64,000 bases of DNA from Mycobacterium sp. MFM001 (GTDB lineage Bacteria; Actinomycetota; Actinomycetes; Mycobacteriales; Mycobacteriaceae). The stretch is taken from NCBI RefSeq assembly GCF_003402475.1, contig NZ_BFAB01000012.1:1-64000 (forward strand), in the 5' to 3' direction. The notes beneath the pieces are model-generated. The model did not search any database, was not told the origin of the DNA, and was given only the letters and a program-made list of their open reading frames with translations. The translations under genes and the position numbers were made by a program. This document shows, one piece after another, positions 42,566 to 51,206 of the stretch; the stretch's first letter is position 1, and every line of letters begins with the position of its first letter.

Positions 42566-43753
42566 TTAAACCATCGTGTCGCCGGGCGGCAACCCGAACT
42601 CGTGGTTACCGAAGATCACGTAGGCGCGCTCGGGGTCGTTGGCGGCGTGCACCCGGCCGGCGTGCGCGTCGCGCCAAAACCGTTGGATCGGAGCGTCATT
42701 GGCCAGCGCCGTCGCACCGGACGCCTCGAACAGCCGGTCGACCGAGGCGATCGCCCTGCCGGTCGCGCGGACCTGGTCGCGACGGGCGCGGGCCCGCAGC
42801 TCGAACGGAATCTCCTTGCCGGCCACCAGACATGCGTACTCGTCGCTGACGTTACCGATCAGCTGCCGCCACGCCGCGTCGATGTCGCTGGCGGCCTCGG
42901 CGATGCGAACCTTGGCGAACGGGTCGTCTTTGGCTTTCTCGCCGGCGAAAGCCGCACGGATCCGCTTGCCCTGGTGCTCGACGTGCGCCTCGTAGGCGCC
43001 GTAGGCCATGCCGACGATGGGCGCCGAAATGGTGGTGGGATGCACTGTGCCCCAAGGCATCTTGTAGACAGGCGCGGTGTTGGTCTCATACCCGCCCGCG
43101 GTGCCGTCGTTCATCGCCTTGTACGACAGGAAGCGGTGCCGCGGCACGAAGACGTCCTTGACGACGATCGTGTTGCTGCCGGTTCCGCGCAGCCCGACCA
43201 CGTGCCAGACGTCCTTGATCTCGTATTCGGTGCGCGGGATCAGGAAGCTGCCGAAGTCGACCGGCCGGCCGTCTTTGATGACCGGGCCGCCCAAGAAGCA
43301 CCAGGTGGCGTGGTCGCAGCCCGACGACCAGTTCCACGCACCGCTGACCAGATACCCGCCGTCGACCACGGTGCCCGCGCCCATCGGCGCGTACGACGAG
43401 GAGATCCGCACTGTCGGGTCCTCGCCCCAGACCTCCTCCTGCGCCTTCTGGTCGAACAGCGCCAGATGCCAGTTGTGCACCCCGATGATCGAGCCCACCC
43501 AGCCCGTTGAGCCGCACGCACTGGCCAGCCGTCGCGCCGCCTCGTAGAACAGCGCCGGGTCGCATTGCAGCCCACCCCACTGCTCGGGCTGCAGCAACGT
43601 GAAGAACCCGACCTCGTCGAGCGCCTTGACGGTCTCCTCGGGCAGCCGACGCAGATCCTCGGTGGCCTGAGCGCGCTCGCGCAACTGGGGAAGCAGGTCG
43701 TCGATGCCGGCTAGGACCGACTGCGCGTCACGCTGTTGAATAGAGGCTGACAT
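42566..43753 (-). CDS. hsaA: Flavin-dependent monooxygenase HsaA (3-HSA hydroxylase)
   Basis: A 395-residue acyl-CoA-dehydrogenase-fold monooxygenase that hydroxylates the phenolic 3-HSA to the catechol using flavin from HsaB. FYEAARRLASACGSTGWVG and WNWSSGCDHATW are typical of the HpaB/HsaA class. First gene of the operon, with a KstR box 11 nt from its start. In M. tuberculosis nat follows hsaB in this operon; here nat is not present. Confidence 0.95.
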   Translation of the reverse strand: MSASIQQRDAQSVLAGIDDLLPQLRERAQATEDLRRLPEETVKALDEVGFFTLLQPEQWGGLQCDPALFYEAARRLASACGSTGWVGSIIGVHNWHLALFDQKAQEEVWGEDPTVRISSSYAPMGAGTVVDGGYLVSGAWNWSSGCDHATWCFLGGPVIKDGRPVDFGSFLIPRTEYEIKDVWHVVGLRGTGSNTIVVKDVFVPRHRFLSYKAMNDGTAGGYETNTAPVYKMPWGTVHPTTISAPIVGMAYGAYEAHVEHQGKRIRAAFAGEKAKDDPFAKVRIAEAASDIDAAWRQLIGNVSDEYACLVAGKEIPFELRARARRDQVRATGRAIASVDRLFEASGATALANDAPIQRFWRDAHAGRVHAANDPERAYVIFGNHEFGLPPGDTMV

Positions 43754-43764
43754 AGATCAAAGAC

Positions 43765-43778
43765 TAGAACACGTTCCG
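43765..43778. promoter_or_regulatory. Imperfect KstR operator upstream of hsaA
   Basis: TAGAACACGTTCCG matches TNNAACNNGTTNNA except for the last base. It lies 11 nt from the hsaA start. Confidence 0.75.
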
Positions 43779-43832
43779 ATTTGTGTCGAGCAGGGTATTC
43801 CTGCGGCTGGTAGCGGTACCTAGTGGGTTTTC

Positions 43833-43846
43833 TGTAACCTGTTCTA
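43833..43846. promoter_or_regulatory. KstR operator upstream of kshB
   Basis: TGTAACCTGTTCTA fits the KstR consensus. It ends three bases before the kshB ATG, and with the 43765 box gives the divergent region two operators. Confidence 0.85.
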
Positions 43847-43849
43847 GTT

Positions 43850-44929
43850 ATGACGGGAGAGAGCGCCGTGACCGTTCCCGACGAGCCGCTCGGCAGTCAC
43901 GTCCTGGAGCTGCAGGTCGCCGACGTCGTCGCCGAGACCGACGACGCGCGGTCTCTGGTGTTCGCCGTCCCCGACGGCGTCCAGATCCCGGCCGACCGGC
44001 TCCGCTACGCCCCCGGCCAGTTCCTGACGCTGCGCATTCCCAGCGACCGCACCGGCTCGGTGGCGCGTTGCTATTCGCTGTGCAGCTCGCCATTCACCGA
44101 CGACGCGCTGACCGTCACTGTCAAGCGGGATCGCGACGGCTACGCGTCGAACTGGATCTGCGACCACGCCCACCCCGGCATGCGGATCCACGTGCTGGCG
44201 CCGTCGGGCAACTTCGTGCCCAAGACCCTCGACGACGACTTCCTGCTGATCGCCGGCGGCAGCGGGATCACCCCGATCATGTCGATCTGCAAGTCGGCGC
44301 TGTCCGAGGGCAGCGGGCAGGTGGTGCTGCTCTACGCCAACCGCGACGACCGCTCGGTGATCTTCGGCGACGCGCTGCGCGAGCTGGCCGCCAAATACCC
44401 CGACCGGCTGACCGTCGTGCACTGGCTGGAGTCGCTGCAGGGGCTGCCGAGCGCCACCGCGCTGGCGCAACTGGCCGGCCCGTACACCGACCGGCAGGCG
44501 TTCATCTGCGGGCCCGGCCCTTTCATGGAGGCGGCGCGGGAGGCCCTGGACGCGCTGAAAGTGCCTGCGGCCCAAGTACATCTCGAAGTGTTCAAGTCGC
44601 TGGAATCCGATCCGTTCGCCGCGGTGAAGATCGAGGACGACGGCGACGAGCCGCCGGCCACCGCGGTGGTGCAGCTCGACGGCGAAACCCACACGGTGTC
44701 GTGGCCGCGCGGAGCCAAGCTGCTCGACGTGCTGCTGGACGCCGGCCTGGACGCGCCGTTCTCCTGCCGCGAGGGTCACTGCGGCGCGTGTGCCTGCACC
44801 CTGCGCAAGGGCAAGGTGACCATGGAGGTCAACGACGTTCTCGAACAGCAGGACCTCGACGAGGGCCTGATCCTGGCGTGCCAGTCGCATCCGGAGACCG
44901 ATTCAGTCGAAGTCACCTATGACGAATAG
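43850..44929 (+). CDS. kshB: 3-ketosteroid-9-alpha-hydroxylase reductase KshB
   Basis: A 359-residue three-domain reductase. FAD domain (about residues 15-115, RCYSLCSSP), NAD domain (GGSGITPIMS, CGPGPFME), and a C-terminal plant-type [2Fe-2S] domain with CREGHCGACACTL plus a later Cys in LACQS. It passes electrons from NADH to KshA for 9-alpha hydroxylation. The gene for KshA is not in this window. ATG 43850 follows the KstR box by three bases, so the transcript is likely leaderless. Confidence 0.95.
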   Translation: MTGESAVTVPDEPLGSHVLELQVADVVAETDDARSLVFAVPDGVQIPADRLRYAPGQFLTLRIPSDRTGSVARCYSLCSSPFTDDALTVTVKRDRDGYASNWICDHAHPGMRIHVLAPSGNFVPKTLDDDFLLIAGGSGITPIMSICKSALSEGSGQVVLLYANRDDRSVIFGDALRELAAKYPDRLTVVHWLESLQGLPSATALAQLAGPYTDRQAFICGPGPFMEAAREALDALKVPAAQVHLEVFKSLESDPFAAVKIEDDGDEPPATAVVQLDGETHTVSWPRGAKLLDVLLDAGLDAPFSCREGHCGACACTLRKGKVTMEVNDVLEQQDLDEGLILACQSHPETDSVEVTYDE

Positions 44930-44948
44930 CCGCGGGCGTTAGGTTCTT

Positions 44949-45482
44949 GTGGTGATCAAGCAGCTGGGTGCGGCACTGGCGGGTCTCGCGGCGGCGTTAA
45001 CGTTGGCGCCCCCGTCGTCGGCGGCAAGCAATACCGCCACCACGTTGATACCGGTCGACGAGGCCAACCAGCTGGAGACCCGCGTGCTGCTCGACTGCCA
45101 TAAGCCGACCGGCAGCTGCGACTTCACCGTCGGGGCCGACTTGCGAACGCCCGACGGGGTCACCGGATTTCCAAACGACCTATGGGCACGGCAAAGCACC
45201 GAATTCCGCTCGCCGAACCGGATGGCCTACCTCGACGTGCATGCCGACGGTCAGTACGAGCGGGTCATGAAACAGGGTGGGACCGACGTGATGACCGACA
45301 TCTACATGGGTGAGGGCCCACCGGAGAAATACCAGAGCAGCGGCCGGATCGACTCCACCGACTGGCACACCGGGCAACCGAAGACCGACGTCAGCGTCAT
45401 CGTCTGCACACACATCCAGGTGGTCTACAGCGGGGTCAACCTCACCTCGCCGAGCACCTGCGCGCAGACCACGTTCTCGTAA
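44949..45482 (+). CDS. Secreted conserved protein (Rv3572-like)
   Basis: A 177-residue exported protein. An N-terminal signal (KQLGAALAGLAAALTLAPPSSAAS) is visible in the first 27 residues; the mature part has four Cys (DCHKPTGSCDF, VCTHIQ, TCAQT) that could form disulfides. Start is GTG 44949 or GTG 44952. It follows kshB by 19 nt and may be cotranscribed. Function unknown. Confidence 0.75.
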   Translation: MVIKQLGAALAGLAAALTLAPPSSAASNTATTLIPVDEANQLETRVLLDCHKPTGSCDFTVGADLRTPDGVTGFPNDLWARQSTEFRSPNRMAYLDVHADGQYERVMKQGGTDVMTDIYMGEGPPEKYQSSGRIDSTDWHTGQPKTDVSVIVCTHIQVVYSGVNLTSPSTCAQTTFS

Positions 45483-45489
45483 GCCGCGA

Positions 45490-45541
45490 ACGTCGACTTA
45501 TTGGGCGAAATCGCGCTATTGAGCGCAACAACTCGACGTTG
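45490..45541. terminator. Inverted repeat between convergent genes
   Basis: AACGTCGA (45490-45497) and TCGACGTT (45534-45541) are perfect 8-bp arms with a 36-base loop that itself contains GCGC-rich partial repeats. It lies between the ends of the secreted-protein gene and fadE34 and may terminate both. Confidence 0.45.
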
Positions 45542-45549
45542 GGCACTGG

Positions 45550-47643
45550 CTACCGCGGTAGACCCAGCAATCGCTCGGCGGCCAGCGTGAGCAGAATCTG
45601 CTCGGTGCCACCTGCGATCGTCAGGCAGCGGGTGTTGAGGAAATCCTGCACGGTGGCGTCCTCGACGAGGCCCGCACCTTCGGTCAGCTCCATCCGGTAT
45701 TCGGCCAGCGCCTGCCGGTAGCGCACACCGATCAGCTTGCGCACACTGGACTCGGCGCCCGGGTCCTGGCCGCCGACGGCCAGCTGCGCAATCCGCTGAT
45801 CCAGCAGTGCGCCGGCTTGCGCGGTAATGATCAACTGCCCCAACCGATCTCGCTGAGCATCGTCGAGATCGCGCTCGGCCACCGCCTTGAGCAGTTCCTC
45901 CATCGGATTGCCCAGCGCAGTGCCGGTGGCCATCGCGACACGCTCGTTGGCCAGCGTGGTGCGGGCCAGCCGCCAGCCGTCGTTGACCGTGCCGACCACC
46001 ATCTCGTCGGGCACGAACACGCCGTCGAGAAAGACCTCGTTGAACAAAGCGGCGCCGGTGATCTCCCGCAGCGGCCGGATCTCGATACCAGGCGAGGTCA
46101 TGTCGACCAGGAAGTAGCTGATGCCCTTGTGTTTTGGGGCTTCCGGGTCGGTGCGGGCCAAGCACACACCCCACTGCGCTTTGTGCGCCGACGACGTCCA
46201 CACCTTTTGCCCGGTCAGCTTCCAGCCGCCGTCGACCCGTTCGGCCTTAGTGCGTAGCGACGCCAGGTCCGAGCCGGCGCCGGGCTCGGAAAACAGTTGG
46301 CACCAAAAGATTTCGCCGCTCAGGGTGGCGGGCACGAAGCGCTCGATCTGTTCGGGTGTGCCGTGTTCGAGGATGGTCGGGGCGGCCCACCAACCGATCA
46401 CCAGGTCGGGCCGCGCCACACCGGCCGCGGCCATCTCCTGGTCGATCAGCAGTTGCTCGGCCGGCCCGGCGCCGCGACCGTAGGGCGGCGGCCAGTGCGG
46501 GGCCAGCAGGCCCTTCTCAGCCAGCGCCGCCTGCCGCTTGTCCTCGGGCAGCGCGGCGATTTCGGCGACCGCTTCGGCGATCTCGGGCCGCAGGTCGGCA
46601 ACATCGCTGAGGTCGATGGAGAGCTGACGCCGCACACCGGCCTCGGTCAACGCGGCGGTGCGACGCAGCCAGCGCGCCGAGCCGCCGAGGAACTGTCCGA
46701 TCCCATAGGCGCGCCGCAGGTACAGATGCGCGTCGTGCTCCCAGGTGATACCGATGCCGCCGAGCACCTGGATGCAGTCCTTGACGTTGGCCTTGGCCGC
46801 CTCGATGCCGATGCTCGCGGCAATGGCCGCTGCGATGCGCAACTGCTCTGGGTCCGTGGCGGCGTGCGCGGCGTCGGCGGCGGCGACCGCGGTCTCTTCT
46901 GCCCGGCACAGCATTTCGGCGCAGATGTGCTTGATGGCCTGGAAGCTGCCGATCGGCTTGCCGAACTGCTCGCGCACCTTGGCGTAGGCGACGGCGGTGT
47001 CCAGCGCCCACCGGGCCACCCCGGCCATCTCGGCGGCCAGCACCGTCGCGGCCAGGTCCTCCAGGTGCGGCGCGTCGAGCACGGTCGCCGGCGCCGACGC
47101 CAGCACCACCCGGGCCAGCGGCCGGGAGAAGTCGGTGGCCTGCAGCGGCTCGACCGTCACACCGTCGGTGGTGGCGTCGACGAGCAGCCACTTGTCGCCG
47201 GCCGGCAGCAGCAACAGGCCCTCGGGGTCGGCGCCCAGCACCCACGGCAGGCTGCCCGACGCCCGTGAACCGTCGAAGTCCACGTCGCCGGTCAGAGCCA
47301 GCCCGGCGACGCGCTCACCCGATACCAGCGAGGGATCGGTCACCACCAGCGTGGCCAGCGCCGTCGTCGCCACCGGGCCGGGGACCAGCGCCTTTGCCGC
47401 CTCGTCGACCATCGCGCACAGATCGTCGATGCTGCCGCCCGCGCCGCCGCGGTCCTCGGGAACCGCGACACCGAACAAGCCCAGGCTGGCCAGGCCGTCG
47501 TACACCGGCCGCCAGGCCTCGGGCTTGCCCTGCTCGATGTCGCGGATCGCGACCTTGGAACGGGACTCAGTACCCACTCCGCCGGCCCAATCGCGCACCA
47601 ACTCACGCGCCGCGAACTGTTCGTCGGTGATAGTGGCTGGCAC
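45550..47643 (-). CDS. fadE34: Two-domain acyl-CoA dehydrogenase FadE34
   Basis: A 697-residue fusion of two acyl-CoA dehydrogenase modules. Module 1 (residues 1-330) includes FGKPIGSFQAIKHI and GGIGITWEHDAHL; module 2 (from about 350) has QLFSEPGAGSDLASLRT, KLTGQKVWTS and GGTEQILLTLAAERLLGLPR. It acts in sterol side-chain beta-oxidation (ChsE3-type, 5-carbon side chain or bile-acid CoA). GTG 47643 has GAGGAG upstream and lies 20 nt from a perfect KstR box. Confidence 0.94.
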   Translation of the reverse strand: MPATITDEQFAARELVRDWAGGVGTESRSKVAIRDIEQGKPEAWRPVYDGLASLGLFGVAVPEDRGGAGGSIDDLCAMVDEAAKALVPGPVATTALATLVVTDPSLVSGERVAGLALTGDVDFDGSRASGSLPWVLGADPEGLLLLPAGDKWLLVDATTDGVTVEPLQATDFSRPLARVVLASAPATVLDAPHLEDLAATVLAAEMAGVARWALDTAVAYAKVREQFGKPIGSFQAIKHICAEMLCRAEETAVAAADAAHAATDPEQLRIAAAIAASIGIEAAKANVKDCIQVLGGIGITWEHDAHLYLRRAYGIGQFLGGSARWLRRTAALTEAGVRRQLSIDLSDVADLRPEIAEAVAEIAALPEDKRQAALAEKGLLAPHWPPPYGRGAGPAEQLLIDQEMAAAGVARPDLVIGWWAAPTILEHGTPEQIERFVPATLSGEIFWCQLFSEPGAGSDLASLRTKAERVDGGWKLTGQKVWTSSAHKAQWGVCLARTDPEAPKHKGISYFLVDMTSPGIEIRPLREITGAALFNEVFLDGVFVPDEMVVGTVNDGWRLARTTLANERVAMATGTALGNPMEELLKAVAERDLDDAQRDRLGQLIITAQAGALLDQRIAQLAVGGQDPGAESSVRKLIGVRYRQALAEYRMELTEGAGLVEDATVQDFLNTRCLTIAGGTEQILLTLAAERLLGLPR

Positions 47644-47663
47644 GTTGAGGCTCCTCGGTCGAC

Positions 47664-47677
47664 TAGAACGTGTTCTA
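47664..47677. promoter_or_regulatory. KstR operator between fadE34 and kstR
   Basis: TAGAACGTGTTCTA is a perfect palindrome fitting KstR. It regulates fadE34 and could give autoregulation of kstR, whose start lies 139 bp away. Confidence 0.9.
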
Positions 47678-47816
47678 ATAGTGCCAGCGATTGACCGTCA
47701 AGTCGAACGCCATCGCAGCAGGACGCTCCGGTGTCCCGGCTGCAGCGAGATGGGAAATTCGCGCTCTGCGTGCGTATCGTTTGAGCGGGAACGCAACAGA
47801 AGGAGCTGCCCGTCAC

Positions 47817-48488
47817 ATGTCGTCGCCAGCGAACGCCAATTCGGGCCGCTCCGGGGATGCACAGCCCCGTGAGGTCATGAACGTGGCGGTTTTGGCCGAG
47901 TCCGAACTCGGGTCCGAGGCGCAGCGTGAGCGTCGCAAACGCATCCTGGACGCGACGATGGCGATTGCCTCCAAGGGCGGCTACGAGGCGGTCCAGATGC
48001 GGGCGGTGGCAGACCGGGCGGACGTCGCGGTCGGCACGCTGTATCGCTATTTCCCGTCGAAGGTGCATTTGCTGGTGTCGGCGCTGGGCCGGGAGTTCGA
48101 GCGCATTGACGCCAAAACCGACCGGTCCACGCTGACCGGCGGAACGCCGTATCAGCGGCTGAATTTCATGATCAACAGGCTCAACCGGGCGATGCAGCGC
48201 AACCCGCTGCTGACCGAGGCCATGACCCGTGCGTACGTGTTTGCCGACGCGTCCGCGGCGGGTGAGGTCGACCACGTCGAGAAGGTGATCGACTCGATGT
48301 TCGCCCGCGCGATGGCCGAGGGTGAGCCGACCGAGGAGGAGTACCACATCGCCCGGGTGCTCTCGAATGTGTGGACCTCCAACTTGCTCGCGTGGCTGAC
48401 GCGTCGCGCATCGGCGACCGACGTGAGCAAGCGGCTGGACCTGGCGGTCCGGCTGTTGATCGGCGACCAGGAGCACCCGAAGATCTAA
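47817..48488 (+). CDS. kstR: TetR-family repressor KstR
   Basis: A 223-residue repressor of cholesterol genes, released by 3-oxo-cholestenoyl-CoA. HTH AVADRADVAVGTLYRYFPSK at about residues 64-83; the helix segment AMQRNPLLTEAMTRAYVFAD and WTSNLLAWLTRRASATDVS are characteristic. ATG 47817 is chosen because MSSPANANSG precedes the conserved VAVLAESELGSEAQ; translation may also start later. Divergent from fadE34. Confidence 0.95.
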   Translation: MSSPANANSGRSGDAQPREVMNVAVLAESELGSEAQRERRKRILDATMAIASKGGYEAVQMRAVADRADVAVGTLYRYFPSKVHLLVSALGREFERIDAKTDRSTLTGGTPYQRLNFMINRLNRAMQRNPLLTEAMTRAYVFADASAAGEVDHVEKVIDSMFARAMAEGEPTEEEYHIARVLSNVWTSNLLAWLTRRASATDVSKRLDLAVRLLIGDQEHPKI

Positions 48489-48493
48489 CCGGC

Positions 48494-49567
48494 TTAAGCG
48501 GGCGGTCCTGCCGTGCGTCCGCGGACCAGCGTGGTGTCCAGCAGTTCGACCTTCGGCTGGTTTGGGGCCTCGTTCAAGAGCTCACCGGCGCGACGGCCTT
48601 TGTGCAGGCTTGGCTGCGCGACCGTGGTCAGCCCGCGACGCAGTGCTTGCGGCACGCCGTCGAAGCCGGTGACGGTCATCTGACCGGGCACATAGGTACC
48701 CCGGCCGCGCAGGTAGTCCATCGCCGAGAGGGCGAGGACGTCGGCGGTGCACATCAGTGCGGTGATCCGCGGGTTCGCCTGCAGCGCCACCTCCGCCGCG
48801 ACACCGCCCGACGTGGGCGTGTGCTCGTAGCTTTCGACGACCGTCAGTGACTCCGGGTCGAGGCCGGCGGCCGTCATGGCGTCGCGGACACCGTGAATGC
48901 GTTCGGCTTGCACCTGAAACGTGGCAGAGCGCAAGCGTCCCGCGTTGACCACTCCTTCGCGGCGGTCGCGTCGCAGCCGCATGGTCAGCAGCCCGATATG
49001 CCGATGGCCCAGCGCGAGCACGTGATCGGCGAGCTCGCGCATCGCGGCCCGGTCGTCGATGGCAACCCGCGACGTTCCGGGAACGTCTTTGGGCTGATCG
49101 ACTACGACCACGGGCAGCCGTCGCTGCAGCGCAACCTGCAGGTAGGGGTCGTCGTCGGACACCGAGTAGACCACGAAGCCGTCGACGCCCGCCGCGAGCA
49201 CCGATTCGGATCCCTTGGCCACGCTCCGGCTCGGCCCGACGGCGATCAGCATCAGGCCCTGGCCCCGTTCCTCGCACGACTGTGCCAGTCCCGCAACGAA
49301 ATCCAGCGCCGCCGGGTCGCTGAACGAATAGGTCAGCGGTTCGGTGCTGACCAGCCCGACCGCGCCGGCCTTGCGGGTGCGCAGCGACCGCGCGACCGGA
49401 TCAGGTCCCGGATATCCCAGTCGCTTCGCGGCGGCCAGCACCCGCTGCCGCAGTTCTGGCGACAGTTGATCGGGCCGGTTGTAGGCATTGGAGATAGTGG
49501 TCCGCGACACCTTGAGCTCGGCAGCGAGCGAAGCCAGGGTCGCCCGCCGTCGCGGCGTGGGACTCAT
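48494..49567 (-). CDS. LacI-family transcriptional regulator (Rv3575c-like)
   Basis: A 357-residue LacI repressor. HTH TLASLAAELKVSRTTISNAY at residues 9-28, hinge RVLAAAKRLGYPGPDPVARSL, then a periplasmic-binding-type ligand domain ending near SLHKGRRAGELL. Sugar or other ligand unknown; no target site found nearby. It converges with kstR with a 5-nt gap. Confidence 0.88.
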   Translation of the reverse strand: MSPTPRRRATLASLAAELKVSRTTISNAYNRPDQLSPELRQRVLAAAKRLGYPGPDPVARSLRTRKAGAVGLVSTEPLTYSFSDPAALDFVAGLAQSCEERGQGLMLIAVGPSRSVAKGSESVLAAGVDGFVVYSVSDDDPYLQVALQRRLPVVVVDQPKDVPGTSRVAIDDRAAMRELADHVLALGHRHIGLLTMRLRRDRREGVVNAGRLRSATFQVQAERIHGVRDAMTAAGLDPESLTVVESYEHTPTSGGVAAEVALQANPRITALMCTADVLALSAMDYLRGRGTYVPGQMTVTGFDGVPQALRRGLTTVAQPSLHKGRRAGELLNEAPNQPKVELLDTTLVRGRTAGPPA

Positions 49568-49586
49568 GCTCCGTGACGCTACCGGC

Positions 49587-50426
49587 TCAGCCGTCCTCGC
49601 CACGGGCTGCCGGCCGCGCGGGATCAGAAATCCACTCCGACCACGAGCCCGGAAACAACGCGGCGTCCCGCCCTGTCGCGGCCAGCGCCGCGACGAGCAC
49701 CGAGGCGGTGATCCCGGAGCCGCAGTAGGCGCCGACGGCGCCTTGCCCCGCGAACAGCTCGTGCAGCTCTTTGTCGGGCAGGAATGTGCCGTCAGTTGCA
49801 AGGACGCGAGTGCTGGGCACGTTCGTCGCGCCCGGGATGTGGCCCGCGACCGGATCGACGGACTCGACGTCACCGCGGAAGCGTTCGGGTGCACGTGCGT
49901 CGAGCAGCGGGGCGTCCGCGGCCTGTTCCGCCGTCAGCGTCCGCCGCGCTCCGGAGTAGAGGTCGCTGTGCGACACCGTCACGTCTCCGGGCTCGGGTGC
50001 GACGGTCCCGGCGTCGAGCGCGCCGCCGGCCGCGACCCACGCGGCCAAGCCGCCGTCGAGGATGCGGACGTCGTCGAGCCCCGCTGCCGTCAGCACCCAC
50101 CAGGCCCGCGCCGAACCGGCCCGGTTCCAGTCGTCGTAGGCCACCACAGGCACACCTCGACGGACGCCCCACCGTCGCGCGGCCGCCTCGACGCTGCGCC
50201 CGGACGGCAGCGGATGACGGCCCCGGCCGGTGGCCGTGTGATCGGTCAGCTCGTCCTCGAGCGACACGTACACCGCACCCGGTAGGTGGCCCTGCCGATA
50301 GGCTGCCCGCCCGTCCGGCTCGCTGAGCTGCCAGCGCACGTCGAGAATCGTGACCGGCTGGCCCTTGTCGATGCGCTGCGCCAACTCGGTCGCGGTGATC
50401 AAGACCTCGGCACGGGTACTCTCCAC
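49587..50426 (-). CDS. Rhodanese-family sulfurtransferase
   Basis: A 279-residue two-domain rhodanese. The C-terminal active loop is YCGSGITASV; CGSGxTA is the form seen in 3-mercaptopyruvate sulfurtransferases, so that activity is likelier than thiosulfate. The N-terminal domain (ILDVRWQL, GHLPGAVYV) is inactive, as usual. Start GTG 50426. It is divergent from pxpA with an 18-nt gap. In M. tuberculosis lppH is at this place. Confidence 0.88.
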   Translation of the reverse strand: MESTRAEVLITATELAQRIDKGQPVTILDVRWQLSEPDGRAAYRQGHLPGAVYVSLEDELTDHTATGRGRHPLPSGRSVEAAARRWGVRRGVPVVAYDDWNRAGSARAWWVLTAAGLDDVRILDGGLAAWVAAGGALDAGTVAPEPGDVTVSHSDLYSGARRTLTAEQAADAPLLDARAPERFRGDVESVDPVAGHIPGATNVPSTRVLATDGTFLPDKELHELFAGQGAVGAYCGSGITASVLVAALAATGRDAALFPGSWSEWISDPARPAARGEDG

Positions 50427-50444
50427 AGCCCTAAGCTAACGTCC

Positions 50445-51206
50445 GTGGCCTCCTCCGTGGATCTCAACGCCGACCTCGGCGAGGGCTTCGGCGTCTGGAG
50501 CCTCGGTGACGACGACGCCATGCTCGGCATCGTCACCAGCGCCAACGTTGCGTGCGGCTTCCACGCAGGCGACCCTGCCGGGCTGCTGCGGGTCTGCCGG
50601 TTGGCCGCCGAGCGGGGTGTGCGCATCGGCGCGCAGGTGAGCTACCGCGATCTGGCCGGCTTCGGCAGGCGCTTCATCGACGTCTCCGCCGACGATCTGC
50701 TCGCCGACGTCGTCTACCAGATCGGCGCGCTGCAAGGACTGGCCCAGGCCGCCGGCTCGGCCGTGTCCTACGTCAAACCCCATGGCGCGCTGTACAACAC
50801 GATCGTCACACACCGCGAGCAGGCCGCCGCGGTCGCCGAGGCGGTGCGCTCGGTGGACCCTGGGCTGCCGGTGCTGGGCCTGGCGGGTTCGGTGTTTTTC
50901 GACGAGGCCCGGCAGCGCGGCCTTCGCACCGTCGCCGAGGCGTTCGCCGATCGCGCGTACCGGCCAGACGGCCAGTTGGTGTCCCGACGCGAACGCGGCG
51001 CGGTGTTGCACGATCCGGCGGCCATCGCCGACCGTGTGCTGACCATGGTGACCGCGGGGCGAGTCACCGCAGTCGAGGGGTCAACAATCGACATCCACGT
51101 GGAATCTGTTTGCGTGCACGGTGATTCGCCAGGCGCTGTGCAGATCGCCACTGCGGTGCGGGACCGGCTGAAAGCCGACGGCATCGACGTGAAGGCGTTC
51201 AGCTGA
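50445..51206 (+). CDS. pxpA: 5-oxoprolinase subunit A, PxpA (LamB/YcsF family)
   Basis: A 253-residue LamB/YcsF protein. DLNADLGEGFG at the start, NVACGFHAGDP and YVKPHGALYN are family signatures. It forms part of the PxpABC 5-oxoprolinase; pxpB and pxpC are not in this window. GTG 50445 restores the normal N-terminus; the longer frame runs antisense in the rhodanese gene. TGATG overlap with the next gene. Confidence 0.88.
   Translation: MASSVDLNADLGEGFGVWSLGDDDAMLGIVTSANVACGFHAGDPAGLLRVCRLAAERGVRIGAQVSYRDLAGFGRRFIDVSADDLLADVVYQIGALQGLAQAAGSAVSYVKPHGALYNTIVTHREQAAAVAEAVRSVDPGLPVLGLAGSVFFDEARQRGLRTVAEAFADRAYRPDGQLVSRRERGAVLHDPAAIADRVLTMVTAGRVTAVEGSTIDIHVESVCVHGDSPGAVQIATAVRDRLKADGIDVKAFS

Noticed and set aside
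41330..43510. 726-codon plus-strand open frame
   Set aside because: It is antisense to hsaC, hsaD and hsaA, which have clear catalytic motifs; its Arg/Val/Gly/His-rich composition is that of a high-GC shadow frame.
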